64,000 bases of DNA from Zygnema cylindricum (GCA_037447655.1 JBBHKE010001251.1:17628-81627); one strand, 5' to 3'. Numbered from the stretch's first letter, positions 1-11,789 are shown. The notes: generated from the sequence alone by a model not told the origin. Numbers and translations are program-made.

Positions 1-2894
1 CAAAGATGGGAGAGTAGCCTTGGTAGGAACTAGAGGCCCAAACTTGTTGTACCGGATAGACTTGGATAATGAAATTGACTATGCATATTCCAGTGTCCTT
101 GCGGAAAATGTTTTGTGGCATAAGAGGCTCGGTCATGTTCATCATGAAAACCTTGATAATATGGTAAAACACAAAATGATAGATGGGGTCATATTCGGAA
201 AAAAAAAATCTCATGTATGTGATGGTTGTGCTTCAGGGAAGCTTCACAAGCTGCCCCTACCTCAGACCGCGGATTACCAGGCTACGGATTTGCTGCAAAT
301 TATTCATTCGGACGTGTGGGGACCGTCTAAAGTTCCTTCCCTTAGTGGCAGCGTGTTTCTATTTACATTTACGGATGACTTCTCGCGGTACGTAGAGTTT
401 ACTTCATGAAGGAAAAGAGTGAATTGTTCACTCACTTCAAGCATTTCCGGACATGGGCGGAAAAGCTTCACGGGAAGCCGATTCTCTCTCTTTGGTCCGA
501 CAACGGGGGAGAATATATTTCGAATGCATTTTCGGATTATTTAAGGGAACACGACACATCTCGTCATTTTAGAGTTCCTTATACTCCAGAGAAAAACGGA
601 GTATCCAAAAGACTTAACCGGATTTTAACGGAGAGTGCAAAATCTATGATGTTGGATAAAGGGATAGATTTCAAGTTTTGGGGTAAGGCTTTCTCTTGTG
701 CATCTTATATTAGGAATAGAATAAAAACTAATGCGGTAAAAGGGAAGACACCTTATGAAATGTGGACCGGAAATAAACCCAATGTAAGTCACTTCCGGGT
801 TTTTGGTAGTAAATGTTTTATTTTGGATAATCTTCCTATTTCTATGCTTCATCCAAAATCTGTCCGAGAATTTTTATGGGTTATTATGATGAGTCAGTAG
901 GCTATAGAGTTTACAACCAAGATAGGAAAACTCTTCAAATTACTACGAATATTCAGGTTAATGAAGAAAGTCAATCGGTTGATGTTTTTGGCATGACAGA
1001 TTTTGAGAAAAATGCCAAAAATCAAGAATATGTAATTTTTGAAAATGTTCCTCTTTCCTCTTTCACAAGTTCTTCCTCTATTCCTACTCCAGTCATTCCC
1101 GTTGTTCAACCTGTACAACAAGCTCCTCCTCCTCCTTCTCCTCCTCCTCCTCCTCCTCCTCCTCCTCCTCCTCCTCCTCCTCCTCCTCCTCTTCCTCCTT
1201 GGCGGCAACGTATGGATCCAACAGTTCCAACCTCATATTTTTAGGGGGAAGAAGGCAAAGCAGCAGGGTGCGAGGTGAACCCGGTGGAACATGCCCTATT
1301 TCCTGCCACCACAATGGAGCCGGTCACCATACAGGAAGCCTTTTCAGCCCCGCAAAAGGATCAATGGATCTCCGCGGCAAATGATGAAATGCGATCTATA
1401 ATGGAGGCTCAAACTTCGGAGCTGGTGGATCTTCCGCCGGATCGAAAGGCCATCGGTTGTAAGTGGGTTTTTGAAGTTAAGCTAAATCCGGATAATTCTA
1501 TTGAAAGATATAAGGTTAGGCTTGTTGCAAAGAGGTATAGTCAGAAAGAGGGAATTGACTATAAGGAGAATTTTTCTCTGGTTGTCAATTTCCAACTGTC
1601 AGAATTCTTTTCACTTTAGCAACCATTGAGGATATGGAGTAACATCAAGTGGATGTAAAGACAACTTTCTCGCATGAAGATTTAGAGGAAGTGATTTGTA
1701 TGAGGCAGCCTGAAATGTATGCAGAGACAGGAAAAGAAAATCTGGTTTGTAAACTGTTGAAATTTTTGTATAGTCTGAAGCAAGCTCCACGTTAGTGGAA
1801 TCTGAAACTAGATGAGTTTCTATTTGGTCTTAGTTTTGTGAGGATTAGTTCAGATCACTCACTCTATGTTATGGAAGAGGAAGATGGGATTATTTACTTT
1901 GCTGTGTATGTAGATGATTTGCTACTACTGAGTAAGTCATTAAATGAGATAAAGAAAATAAAGGCAGACTTCAATTCGAGAATTGAGATAAAAGATTTAG
2001 GAGAGGCAAAGTATATTCTCAAGATTCAGGTAGAAAGGGATAAAGATAGGAGAATAATCTATCTAACACAATGGGAAGCGATTGGGAATATGCTTGAGAA
2101 GTTTGGCATGGCAGAGGCAAAGAGAAGTGCCACTCTTATAGAATTCAAGCAAAACGTGGAAGGCATGGAGACCGAGGGAGGAGTCATTTTTGATGACACC
2201 TTGGAATCAAGGGAGGCTGATTCTATGGTTGCCATTCCATATCGTCAAATTGTTGGCAGCCTAATCTACTTCATGAACTGCACACACCTGGACATTGCGG
2301 CTGCAGTTGGTGCTCTAAGCCGGAGTTTACAAAATCCGAAGAGATCGGATTGGGACGCAGCAAAGAGGGTCCTTCGGTATCTTGCATGGGACACGGAATC
2401 TACGACTTGCTCTCGGTGAAAAAGAGGTCAAGATTAAGACTTGGAGCGATGCGAGCTACGGAGACATGCAAAGCCGCCGCTCCACCACTGGATTCATTAT
2501 GAAGATCGGAAGTGAAACATGTTGCTAGAGCAGCAAGCTTCAGAAAGTCACAGCTCAGTCTAGAATGGAGGCTGAATACATGGCAGCCAGCTCAACAATC
2601 AAGGAGTTACTTTGGGTAAAGTCTCTTCTCCAAGAACTTCACTTTATACAATCTGGACCTCAAATAGTGTGGTGTGATAACCAGGCAGCTATAGCGATTA
2701 CATCTAAGTCATCACTTCAAAAGCAAGCACATTGATATAAAGTTGCATTTTGTAAGAGAGAAGGTGGTGAACAAAATTTTAAAACTCAGATATTTGCCGG
2801 ATGAGATGATGGTAGCAGATATGATGACTACGCCTTTACCTGCACCTAGGTTGAAGTTTTGTAGAGAGGCATGTGGACTTAGTGGTTGAGAGAG
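1..2894 (+). pseudogene. Copia element A: decayed pol (integrase, reverse transcriptase, RNase H)
   Basis: This is the 3' two thirds of a Ty1/copia polyprotein that enters the window already inside pol. In order it shows the GAG-pre-integrase zinc-binding region (WHKRLGH near 117 and CDGCASGK near 222), the integrase core (DVWGP near 310, SDNGGEY near 497), a proline-rich linker, the reverse transcriptase (CKWVFEVKL near 1460, catalytic YVDDLLLLSK near 1906) and RNase H (WSDASYGD near 2443, EAEYMAAS near 2570). It is broken by stops near 898, 1242, 1617, 1794 and 2418 and by several frameshifts, so it cannot be expressed as one protein. Reading order and a matching 3' LTR directly downstream place it in copia. 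The gag and 5' LTR lie left of the window. Confidence 0.9.
1121..1200 (+). repeat. (CCT)n microsatellite inside copia A, encoding poly-proline
   Basis: A nearly pure CCT triplet array encodes about 25 prolines between the integrase and reverse transcriptase parts of element A. The triplet period keeps the frame, so expansion would have been tolerated in an active element. The related elements B, C and E lack it at the same place. Confidence 0.9.
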
Positions 2895-2912
2895 TCTAAA
2901 GGTTTAGGGGAG

Positions 2913-3774
2913 TGCTGGTTTTAGAAACCTTTGTCCTCTCTCTATCTCTTGTGTGAGAAAAAAAGTCTAGACTTAGCCGGTTTTGTGTACAAACTGAGTT
3001 GACGTAGACAAGATGTGGTGTGGTATGTTACTCCAAAGGGAGTTCACAGATTTGGTAAACTCTATGTACACGTGTTGGTCCGTGGGGAAGTCAAGCTTGG
3101 TTGAGTTGGTTGACAAAGTACATATTTACTTGAGAGACCAGATTTACACGTGGAGGTTCATCTTCGGTGATGAATGAATACGAGGACGGCGGACGGAGAT
3201 CGCCGTTATTTTTGAAGAGAAATATTGACCAAACCGTCATTTCATTGGACTAACTTTGACTGCGTACTTTAGCAGTGGCTAGGGTTATGGATTGATGTAA
3301 ATACTTGTACGGTAGATGGCGGGAATTAGTTTGAACGATGTTTAGTGTCCTGACAAACCACGGTAGTTGTGGTACAGTGTAGATCAGCTATATGTTTACT
3401 TTGTATATGTAGGACTTAGAATATTTTGGAGTTAGGAATTCAGTGAATGGAAAATTGCAAGCAATTTTTTTTTTCTTTTTGAAATGCAAGATCATTGTGA
3501 TCTTTTGGCAAAACCTTGTGAAATTGTGCATGTGGTTTGTATCATTGTGATCTTTTAGCAAAACCTTGTGAAATTGTGCATGTGGTTTGTTTGTTATACT
3601 TTTCATACTGTGGCAAATTTGCAGACCTAGTGTGTGTCTGGTTTGCTTGGGGTCTCATTGTGAAGTTGGTCTTTTTGTGTTTTCCGTGAGAGTATCTTCT
3701 TTTATAAATCTGAATATTATGGCAATTGCTCGTGCTTCTTCTTCCTCTGGGTCACCGGTTTCCTCAAACAAACA
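2913..3774 (+). repeat. Copia A 3' LTR (family 1)
   Basis: The LTR starts with TG right after a purine-rich tract (2898-2912, ending in AGGGGAG) and ends ACAAACA at 3774, where the integrase sequence of element E resumes. It aligns by eye with the solo LTR at 19655-20773 in several blocks, for example the stretch around 3142-3220 against 19964-20060. Near its end an ATG at 3719 opens a frame of 18 codons plus 2 nt to the LTR end. That is the same phase as in the two other family-1 LTR ends, which suggests that gag starts in U5. The expected target duplication partner GATTC would be left of the window. Confidence 0.8.
3491..3590 (+). repeat. 50-bp tandem duplication in the A LTR
   Basis: Two adjacent 50-bp units (3491-3540 and 3541-3590) differ at a single base. 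The solo LTR at 19655-20773 shows no such doubling, so the duplication is specific to this copy. Confidence 0.95.
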
Positions 3775-4057
3775 GATTCCTTAACTCAGCTGTGAAAGGA
3801 ATGACACCTTATGAGAGATGGGCTAGAGGGAAACCAAATATCTCCCACCTGAAAGTATTTGGCAGTCAAGTTTACAGTCTTGTACAGTCTTGACACCAAT
3901 AGGAAGAACTAGAAACTAGATACTAAAGGAAAACCAAAATACCTTGTGGGATATGATGAGGATGTCAAAGGATATAGAGTCTATGATTTGGCTAAACAAT
4001 AATAATTTTGGTAAAACATTTAGTTGTCATGGATGAAGGTAAGTCATTTGATCCTTT
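3775..4057 (+). pseudogene. Copia element E: integrase C-terminal fragment
   Basis: The sequence resumes in mid-integrase right at the end of the A LTR. It encodes the conserved stretch corresponding to TPYERW and ISHLKVFGSQV in element B (10718-10790) and then the integrase C-terminal region up to the phrase corresponding to MDEGKS. It has in-frame stops. The upstream half of E should lie left of element A, outside the window, because A is inserted here. The fragment is interrupted on its right by a solo LTR and continues at 5168. Confidence 0.8.
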
Positions 4058-4059
4058 CA

Positions 4060-5167
4060 TGGTATTTCATATTCTACCTTTTCCAGAATCTTGCAGTTCT
4101 CATACTTGTCGTAGTCACTAAGAAATGACAGGCAGCCATGGGTGCCTCAGTCAGATGAGAAGATAGGCTGAAGAACAAACTCCTGCAAAAGGTAGGTAGC
4201 CATGGACAGGATTTGATCCTATGTCCTCCGGACGACGGCCGTACGGGATAGCCGTCCACCTTATCCTGTAGGTCTTGAAGAATCGATATTTATAAATTGT
4301 TTGATAATTATTTAAATAGTGACGTGACAACACATTCTATTTAACGACTTACGGAACGAAATGGAACATAGAAACTTGTGGTACCGCACGAAATACAATT
4401 TCGCAAGAAATGAATGAAACAACATCTGATTTCAACAAACGAAGTTACATGTCGTTTCGCGATCAACGGCTCGTAAAGAAATAAGAATTTCAACAGTCAA
4501 CACGGAATGTTGACCGTCGAAATTCAACGGTCAACACGGAATATTGACGGGTGAATTTCAACGGTCAACATTTTTTTGGCGCGCCGTCAAATCGAACGGC
4601 TGAAATTGATCGTCAGAATACGAACAAACAACACGCGTGAGTGCCGGTATGCCGGAAAGGTTATCTGGGAGCACTTCCCCAAAATTGAAGGAAAAGACAC
4701 GTGGCATCATCTTATAGGATGTCGGAGAAGAAAAGAGACAGAATAACGTTGACTTGTTTGCCACGTGGCAGACCGAGAGTGGTGCCAAATATTTCCGTAC
4801 ATAAAGTACGCCGGCTGCCGTATTTTGTATGTACATTAATTAGCGTACGATATTTTTGATTGGTCTAGAGTAGCTATAGGAGGTTTTCAGGACTTAGACA
4901 AATTTTTGAAAGTCCTCTCTCCCTGAGGCCATCTGTATAAATATGTTGTCTTTGAACAGCCATAATTTAATGCTCAGGTGAGCAAATTCAGTGATTCCTT
5001 TTGCAGCGGACTCAAGGGAGTCCAGGCTACATAAAGGTGTAATCGGTTAGAGTTTTTGCGTGCCAGGGTGGCACTTGTTCATTGCCAATGTCAAAAGTGC
5101 TAATATTATCCTAGAGGCTTCATTTAAGCTGGACATTCTGTGTACCAATGGAGGTCACAGAGTTACA
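4060..5167 (+). mobile_element. Solo LTR inserted in copia E
   Basis: About 1.1 kb without coding sequence separates two contiguous parts of E. CCTTTC occurs on both sides (4053-4058 and 5168-5173) as the likely target duplication, although the exact left edge is blurred by a base or two. Its right part carries landmarks of the family-2 LTRs: a TATA-like TATAAATA near 4936, a run of the type GCCATAA..TGCTCAGG near 4961-4980, and an end resembling GGAGGTC..AGAGTTRCA. It is a diverged relative of the LTRs of B and C. A degenerate tRNA-like stretch with a B-box-like GGATCAAATCC (minus strand, near 4210) lies inside. Confidence 0.7.
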
Positions 5168-7094
5168 CCTTTCAAATACACAAAGAAGGTTAAAACCAGT
5201 TTTGAGTCTAATGGTGAGGAAGACTTAGATCTTCCCAGAAGGGACATAAGTTAAAAGGTGATTGCAGATTCAAGGGAGATCCACGATGAAGGAGACAAAC
5301 CAAAATCTGCCCATACTTCTATACACTTCGAGGAGACAGAAGAGGAGGAGATGGAACTAGATTTTATGGATAGGGGAGCAGATGAGACAGTAAGAAGAAA
5401 ATTGAGACTGCCCTCTATCGTAGCTTCAGATTTTGAAGGAGGACGAAAGAGCATCAAAAGATTGTAGGAAAGACAAGCCGCTCACAAGGTAACTAAGCTG
5501 TCTCACCATAGTGAGCCTTAGTCATATTCAAAGGCAATGGACTGTCCGGTTAAAGACAGATGGGTTAGAGCAATAAATGATGAGATGGCATCAATCATGG
5601 AAGCAGATACTTGGGAACTAGTGGACTGTCCTCCAAAGAGAAAACCTATCGGGTGTAAGTGGGTGTTTAAACCAAAACTGAACTAAGATAATACCATTAA
5701 AAGATATAACGCTCGGTTGGTAGCAAAGGGGTTCACTCAAAAGGAAAGGGATAGATTATGAGGAGACCTTTGCTTTAGTGGTTCGATTCCCATCTGTAAG
5801 GATCCTCTTTAGTCTAGCGACAGCGGAAAACATGGAAATACACCAAATGGATATCAAGACCGCCTTCCTCAATGGTGAACTAGAGGAAGAAATATTCATG
5901 AGGCAACCACAAGGGTTTGTAGAGGAAGGTGAGGAGAGCAAAGTCTGCAGACTTATAGAGTCTTTATATGGACAAAAGCAGGCTCCCATACAATGGAATA
6001 AGAAACTAGATGACTTTCTTACCATTTTAGGATATATCCGGATCAGTTCAGACCATTCTATTTATATGTTTGAAGATGAGAATGGGGTTATTTTTATTGC
6101 CATATATGTGGATGATTTTTTGGTTTTAAGTAAGTCTATGGAAAATATAAATTAGTTAAAGAAAGATCGTAGAAAGAGATTTGATATGAAAGATTTGGGT
6201 GAGGTAAGATACATTTTGGTAATTCAAATGGAGAGGGATAGAAGAAAAAGATTATCAGACTTACTTAGAAGGAAGCCATAGGAAATATGCTTGAAAAATT
6301 TTAGATGGAAAAGGCGAACAATTGTACCACTCCCATGGACTTGAAGAAAGTAAGTGATGGGAGTGTAGAAGGAGGAGTGATGGTCTTAGATGATCAGATA
6401 AGTCCAGAAAAAAGACAATTTATGAAGTTTATTCCTTACAGGCAGGTTGTAGGAGGTTTAATCTACTTTATGAATTGTACTAGACCAGACATAGCAGCAG
6501 CAGTTGGAGTTCTCATTAGGAGTCTTCATGATCCTAGAAAGAGAGACTAAGAGGTAGCGAAGAGGGTTATGAGATATCTGGTGAAGACCAGGGAATTATG
6601 GCTGCATTTGGAAGGGGAGCACACTGACCTCACTACTTCAAGTGATGCCATTTATGGGGATGCACCGATGAGAAGATGCACTTCTTGGTGTGTGTTGTAT
6701 GTGGGAGAAGGTGCTTGTAGTTGGAGCAGCAAGCAACAAAAGGTGGTTGCTCAGTCCACCATGGAGACTGAGTACATGGCCTCTTGTTGTGTTGTAAAAT
6801 AATTGAAATGGGTGAAGTCTTTATTGCAAGAATTGGGGAATATGAAGGAGGGAGTACAAAAAGTGTTTTGTGATAATCAGGCTGCCATTGCAATTGCCGC
6901 CAATCCAAAACATCATTTTAAAGCCAAGCACATGGACATAAGATTAAGCTTTGTGAGGGAAAATGATGAAATTAAGATTGTGAATCTTGTGTAGAGGAGT
7001 GATGGGGAAATGATTGCTGATATGATGACCAAACTTGTACCATCTCCCAAATTGAAATACTGTAGAGAAAAATGTGGGTTAAGATAGAAATGAA
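5168..7094 (+). pseudogene. Copia element E: linker, reverse transcriptase and RNase H
   Basis: This continues the E polyprotein: the acidic integrase/RT linker (5258-5467), the start of the reverse transcriptase (CKWVFKPK near 5655), the middle of RT (MDIKTAFLNGELEEEIF near 5848), the catalytic YVDDFLVLSK near 6107, and RNase H (AQSTMETEYMAS near 6750, then the DNQAAIAIA motif near 6872). Stops and frameshifts near 5467, 5685, 5748, 6153, 6302, 6549 and 6801 break the frame. Similarity in layout and wording is closer to B and C than to A, so E belongs with family 2. Confidence 0.88.
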
Positions 7095-7118
7095 AATTAG
7101 ACTAGAAAATAAGGGGAA

Positions 7119-7141
7119 TGTTGAAATTATTAGATTTTTGG
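7119..7141 (+). repeat. Stub of the E 3' LTR
   Basis: After a purine tract (AAGGGGAA, 7111-7118) the sequence begins TGTTGAAATTATT, like the starts of the family-2 LTRs at 7641, 17626 and 22924. It stops matching after about 20 bases, where antisense gypsy sequence begins. The rest of the LTR is missing. Confidence 0.65.
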
Positions 7142-7635
7142 GGGGACACAGAATTGTAGATACTTGCTCCGTCACTGGCGCTGCAACACCAGGCCCCTTT
7201 GACAAAGCATCCGCCACGTTTGTCTTCCCCAGTTTATATTTGATAGTTAACTCCGGTTCGAAGGTCTGAAGAAAGGTCATCCATCTGACTTGTTTCTTTG
7301 ACAACTTGGGTTGCGTTTGGAGATATTGTAACACATGGTGATTAGTAACTATAGTGATCCGCTTCCCTTAAACATAACACTTCCAGACTTCCAACGCATT
7401 AATGATCGCTATTGTCTCTTTTTCATGTGTGGCCCAGTTAAGTTCAGCTGCCTTAAGTTTCCGACTGTAGTAAGCAATAGGTTGTAGGCCTTTTCTATGA
7501 TCTTGCATAAGAATCGCTCAAATTGTCGTATCACCAGCGTTGGTAATTACCGTCCAAGGTAACTCGGGGACGGGAACAGCTAACATAGGGGCGGTAACCA
7601 ACCGCTCCTTTAGCGTGTCAAAGGTGCCCTATGCG
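7142..7635 (-). pseudogene. Gypsy element G: distal RT/RNase H remnant
   Basis: Read on the minus strand, this stretch encodes a Ty3/gypsy RNase H end. The part QPKLSKKQVRWMTFLQTF followed by KLGKTNVADALSK (7269-7180) is the typical RNase H terminus and linker before integrase. The 7636-7640 pentamer CCGTT is repeated at 23857-23861, where the same element continues, so the copia array was inserted into G here. Integrase and the 3' LTR of G are absent. G ends abruptly at the E stub, probably through a deletion. Confidence 0.8.
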
Positions 7636-7835
7636 CCGTTTGTAGAAATTAATGGTTCTTTTAGTATTTTTCTTGGTCTAAAATGAAATGCAAAAAAGAA
7701 GTGATTACTATTTTACTTCTTTATTTTAGTTATACTTTAAAGAGAGAGAGAGGATCAAAGGCACGCCATGGCTATCTCCTTATTTAGAAAGTGGCAGATT
7801 TTGAAGTAGAGAATATTTTACCAAAACGCTAACTA

Positions 7836-7902
7836 AGTATAAATTTGAACCTGCAACCTCTAGAATTTATATAACCGGGTGCCTTAACCATTAAGGCGCT
7901 AC
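7836..7902 (-). repeat. tRNA-like sequence inside the family-2 LTR
   Basis: On the minus strand there is a near-perfect hairpin built from CGCCTTAA..TTAAGGC that resembles a D arm, followed about 30 nt later by GGTTCAAAT, which resembles a B box. All three LTRs carry it (also near 17815-17885 and 23119-23187). In LTR 3 the hairpin is a perfect 9-bp stem (23163-23171 with 23175-23183). It could be an old tRNA-derived SINE or captured tRNA gene that became part of the LTR. No complete cloverleaf can be drawn, so it is not called a tRNA gene. Confidence 0.4.
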
Positions 7903-8344
7903 AAAACGATACACGTGACGGATTTCAAAGATATATAAATATTAACCTAATGGCTATTTAACACCAGACTAACGAAGAGGAACAATTCATGCACGTACGC
8001 GAATCTGAAACCGTGTAAAAAATATTTTGATCAGACGGCCAACATTGTAACCGCCATCTGAAGAGAGATTTTGGCGGCATTTGGAGAAAGCATCACGAGG
8101 TGCCACGTGGCGCCGCATTATTTGATATCGGAGAAGATGGGAGGAGGAACCATGACTCCCGATTTGAGAGGTGTTATCTTGTAGACTATGTCGTAAAAAG
8201 GACGTACAATAAGTACATCGCCCATTGTACCTTCTTCTACTATAAAGTGTTCCTATTAGACTAGGGTTAAGTAGTAGGTAGTCGTGAGTAGGCAAACCAA
8301 GACTTAACGATATTTAGGTACCTCTCTCTAAGAGAGCTTGTAAA

Positions 8345-8351
8345 TATAAAG
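8345..8351 (+). promoter_or_regulatory. TATA-like box of LTR 1
   Basis: TATAAAG follows a CTCTCTAAGAGAG palindrome. The same arrangement recurs in LTR 2 (TATAAGG, near 18329) and LTR 3 (TATAAAG, near 23627), about 220-230 bp before the LTR end. It is the likely core promoter, with transcription starting near the GCCATAACTTA stretch. No transcript data support this. Confidence 0.5.
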
Positions 8352-8570
8352 GCTTTTTTTAATCAGCCATAACTTACTGCTCAGGGGAGCAAATTCAGAG
8401 ATTCTTTTTGCTATCGACTCAAGGGAGTCTTACCTTCACACGGGTGAAGGTTGTCAGTGTTTTTTTTGTGAGGGTGATATTTATTCTTGCTGAAACACAA
8501 AGGGGTCAGGGTTATCTTAGAGGCTTCGTGTGAGCTGCCTACATGGACCTATGGAGGTCTAAGAGTTGCA

Positions 8571-8585
8571 GGTTATAGGCCCACC
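8571..8585 (+). promoter_or_regulatory. Primer-binding site of B, complementary to initiator tRNA-Met anticodon arm
   Basis: GGTTATAGGCCCACC begins directly after the LTR end. The complement of the plant initiator tRNA-Met anticodon arm is GGTTATGGGCCCACC, so 14 of 15 positions agree. The usual plant PBS (TGGTATCAGAGC, the tRNA 3' end) is absent. The one mismatch turns the ATG inside the site into ATA. Confidence 0.75.
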
Positions 8586-9690
8586 CTCTAAGGTACCAAT
8601 CTTTAATGGAACTGGCTTCATATATTGGGAAAGTATGATGACAAGAGCTCTATGTGAGAAAAGGTTTTGGGGAATAGTGGGTGGACGGGTGAGGCGTCTA
8701 GTCAGTTTTGGGATCCCTCCCAGGTTTACTGAAAGCAGATTCACCAGAGATGCAGATCCATCTCCAATGGAGAAGACAAAAGAAGGGGAGGTGGTGGACA
8801 AAAGAAAGGAGAAAGAAACGATCACACCAACAGCAACCGGTTCGGCATTCATGTCACCTGTTCCGAGGAACGAGGAGAATGATATCGATACCTGGACTAC
8901 AACAACATAGCGGCAAAGCACTTCATCCTCCCCCATCTTACTCAAGGGCTTACATCTTCTCATTTGCACGTAGAGAGGGCATCCGATCTTTGGGTGGCTC
9001 TCATTGAGATGTACCGAAGTGGTACTATTCACGAACAGCAGTTGGCTGATCAGAAAATAAACATATATGTATTCAAAGGGGGGAAGATGTCAAATTTTTG
9101 TAATGAACTCGCGACACTTTTCATGGAGCTAGAGAGTGTTGGACAGGTTGAAACTGAAAAGATGAAAGTTAACTGCCTGTTCATGAAGTTACCAGATGAG
9201 TTCAAGAACATAGTCAACCGTGTGCACGACTTACCAGACTCAAGGTGGTTATGGAATTTAGTGGTATGGATGATTCTCGTTCGGGAAAACACGATTGAGA
9301 TCCAAAGGGGAGGAAAGAGTGGGCAAGCCTTGGCAGTTGGGACCGATTGGAGGAACAACGATTCTAAGAAACCGGTCGCAAATTATAGAGGGGAGGGGCA
9401 AAAAAATCAGACCGAGGAGTTTGGACCAAGGGCTCCCAAGGGTGTGTGTCTTTTTTGAAAGAAACCACGGCACTATATGGCGGAGTGCACTTAGCTAACC
9501 GAGCTGAGGTTAAATGAGGGGCAGACTGGTGGAACCCCGAGAGGAAAGAAAAAGGTCCTGGTGACATAAGTACATGAGGCGGAATCCGAGGACAAGGACG
9601 ATGAACTCCCATTGGATGAGGAGTTGGAAGCCAAAAACGAGGTCGAAATTCCACGAAAGCAGAAATGTGCTTTCGTTGGATTGAAAGGTG
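8575..9690 (+). pseudogene. Copia B gag
   Basis: This decayed copia capsid gene begins with codons for GPPSKVPIFNGTGFIYW, typical of the N-terminus of copia gag. It continues through a capsid core (NELATLFMELESVGQVETEK near 9100) to a broken zinc knuckle (HYMAEC near 9470). The first codon, expected at 8575 in the primer-binding site, is ATA. A stop occurs near 8908 and frameshifts follow. C carries the same gene with an ATG. Confidence 0.85.
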
Positions 9691-11784
9691 AAGCATGCTA
9701 GATTGTAGATTCAAGTGCCTTCATGCACATGTGTAAAGATAAACACCTGTTCACTAAGATAACAAATATACCCACCGCAGAGATAGAGTACGGGGATGGA
9801 GGATAGTCACTACTACTCTTGTAGGATCGGTACATCTGAAAGTGTTAGTAGAAGCAAAAACATCCATAGTTATTTTCTCCAATGTATTGTTTATTCTGGA
9901 GCTGAACAAAAACCTCATCTCTATATCTCTATTAGATGATAAGGGTTTTGATACTAGCATTAGGAAAGGAGTCTTTACTGCTAGTTTTACTGAAAAAGGT
10001 AGCCAAGGGATGTTTAGGCTGATTTTCAGCAATGAAAATGAAAAACTTTATTATGTTGGTGTTCATGATATAATGGTGTGGCAAAAGAGGCTTGGGCATG
10101 TGAATCTAGATAAATTAAGAGAGATGAAAAAGATGGGAGTAGTGGAAGGGATTCAATTTATTGAGAATGAGAATCTATGTGATTGTAGTGGATGTGCTCA
10201 AGGTAAAGCACAAAGTTTACCATTCCCAAAAAAAAACCACCTATCATGGAGAAAAGATTCTAGATTTAGTACACACAGATACTTGGGAACCGGCCAAAGT
10301 GCCTTCACCCGGGGGGAAGAGATTATGATGACTATCACTGATGATTGGTCTCAGTATTCCAAGGTGTATTTTTTGAAAAATAAGTCAGAGGCTCAGGAAT
10401 GTTTTAGACAATATAAAGCATGGAGTGAAAAACTCCATGAAACCCCAATCAAGAGAGTAAGGAGTGATAATGGTGGAGAGTATACCTCTAACCAGTTTGA
10501 GGATTTTTTGAGGGAAGATGGAGTCCAACACCAAAAGACAGTTCCAAAAAAACCTGGAACAGAATAGGGTAGCTGAAAGATTAAATAGAACAGTAAGTGA
10601 TTGTGGTAGATGTATGTTATCGGATAAGAAGATAAGAAAAAGGTTTTGGGCCGAAGCAATGAACTGTGCTAATTACCTCAAAATTAGAGTTCTTACTTCA
10701 GCGGTAAAAGGCCAAACACCTTATGAGAGATGGACCGGCCACAAACCAGACATATCTCACTTAAAGGTTTTCGGCAGTCAAGTGTTCAGTTTAGATACAG
10801 ATCAGTCTTATTGGAAGCTAGATCCTAAAGGAAAACCGGAGTACTTATTAGGATATGATGAGGATGTAAAAGGATACGGAGTTTATGATCTAAAAAGAGA
10901 AGATATAATCTTAGTAAAGCATCTAGTAGTTATGGATGAAGGAAAGTCTATGGATCCCTTTAAGTAAACAAAGTCAGTAAAAATTAGATTTGAGTCAGAA
11001 AATTCCAATGACTTTGAGCTTCCTAACTATCCACGTTTTAGAGAAGGTGGCATTCTTACAGTTACAAATCAGAACGAGAAGGACTAGGCCGCAGAAACTC
11101 CAGTGACAACTCTACCCGAAGCGGAAAACGTGTTAGAAATTGATTCGGAATCCTGGGACAGGAGAGAAGTCGAGATTGTTCAAAAAAACCCTTGGGAACC
11201 ATCTATTCCGGCCACAGACTTTGAGGGAGTTAGAAGAAGTAGCAAAAGGTTGCAAGAAAAACAGGTTAATAACAAGGTAACAAAACTATCTCATTCGGAT
11301 GAACCTCAAAATTAGGGAGAGGCGATGAATTGTCCAGAAAGGAACCGGTGGAAGACAGCCATCAATGAGGAGATGGCCTCAATTATGGCAGCTGAAACTT
11401 CGAAGCTGGTGGATTGTCCACCTAACCAAAAACCAATCAGTTGTAAGTGGGTGTTCAAATTAAAACTGAACCCAGATAGCACTATTGAGCGTTAGAATGC
11501 ACGGTTAGTGGCTAAAGGATTCACACAGAAAGAGGGAATTGACTACAAGGAAACCTTTTCCCCGATCGTCAAATTTCCCTACGTCCACATACTTCTCAGT
11601 TTGGCAGCACAGGAAGACATGGAGGTGCACCAGATGGACATCAATACAACCTTTTTGCATGGAGAATTGGAAGAGGAGATCTTCATGCGACAACCCAAAG
11701 GATTTGTGAAGCAAGGAGAAGAAAGTAAGATATGCCGGCTCATTAAATCTCTTTATGGATTGAAACACGCGCCTTGAAAGGGGA
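9691..11784 (+). pseudogene. Copia B protease, integrase and first part of reverse transcriptase
   Basis: A protease remnant lies near 9700: the active-site triad is DSS where DSG would be expected. Next come the GAG-pre-integrase segment (VWQKRLGHVNLDKL near 10075, CSGCAQGKA near 10188) and the integrase core with RSDNGGEY near 10460. A frameshift falls near 10545, and the frame resumes with VAERLNRTVSD. The integrase C-terminus follows (KVFGSQVFSLDT near 10767), then an acidic linker (11103-11315), then RT up to SLYGLKHAP at 11777. RT is cut at 11784 by element D and resumes at 16522. Stops near 10967, 11087, 11313 and 11493 also break it. B retains the integrase that C has lost. Confidence 0.9.
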
Positions 11785-11789
11785 ATAAG

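Larger units (their letters stand above)
7641..8570 (+). repeat. Family-2 copia LTR 1 (5' LTR of B)
   Basis: It begins TGTAGAAATT and ends AGAGTTGCA. The start is set by alignment with LTR 2 and LTR 3 and by the CCGTT duplication just before it. The primer-binding site follows at once. The LTR holds a TATA-like element, a tRNA-like stretch on the minus strand and an AG-rich run (GAGAGAGAGAGG near 7742). Confidence 0.9.
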
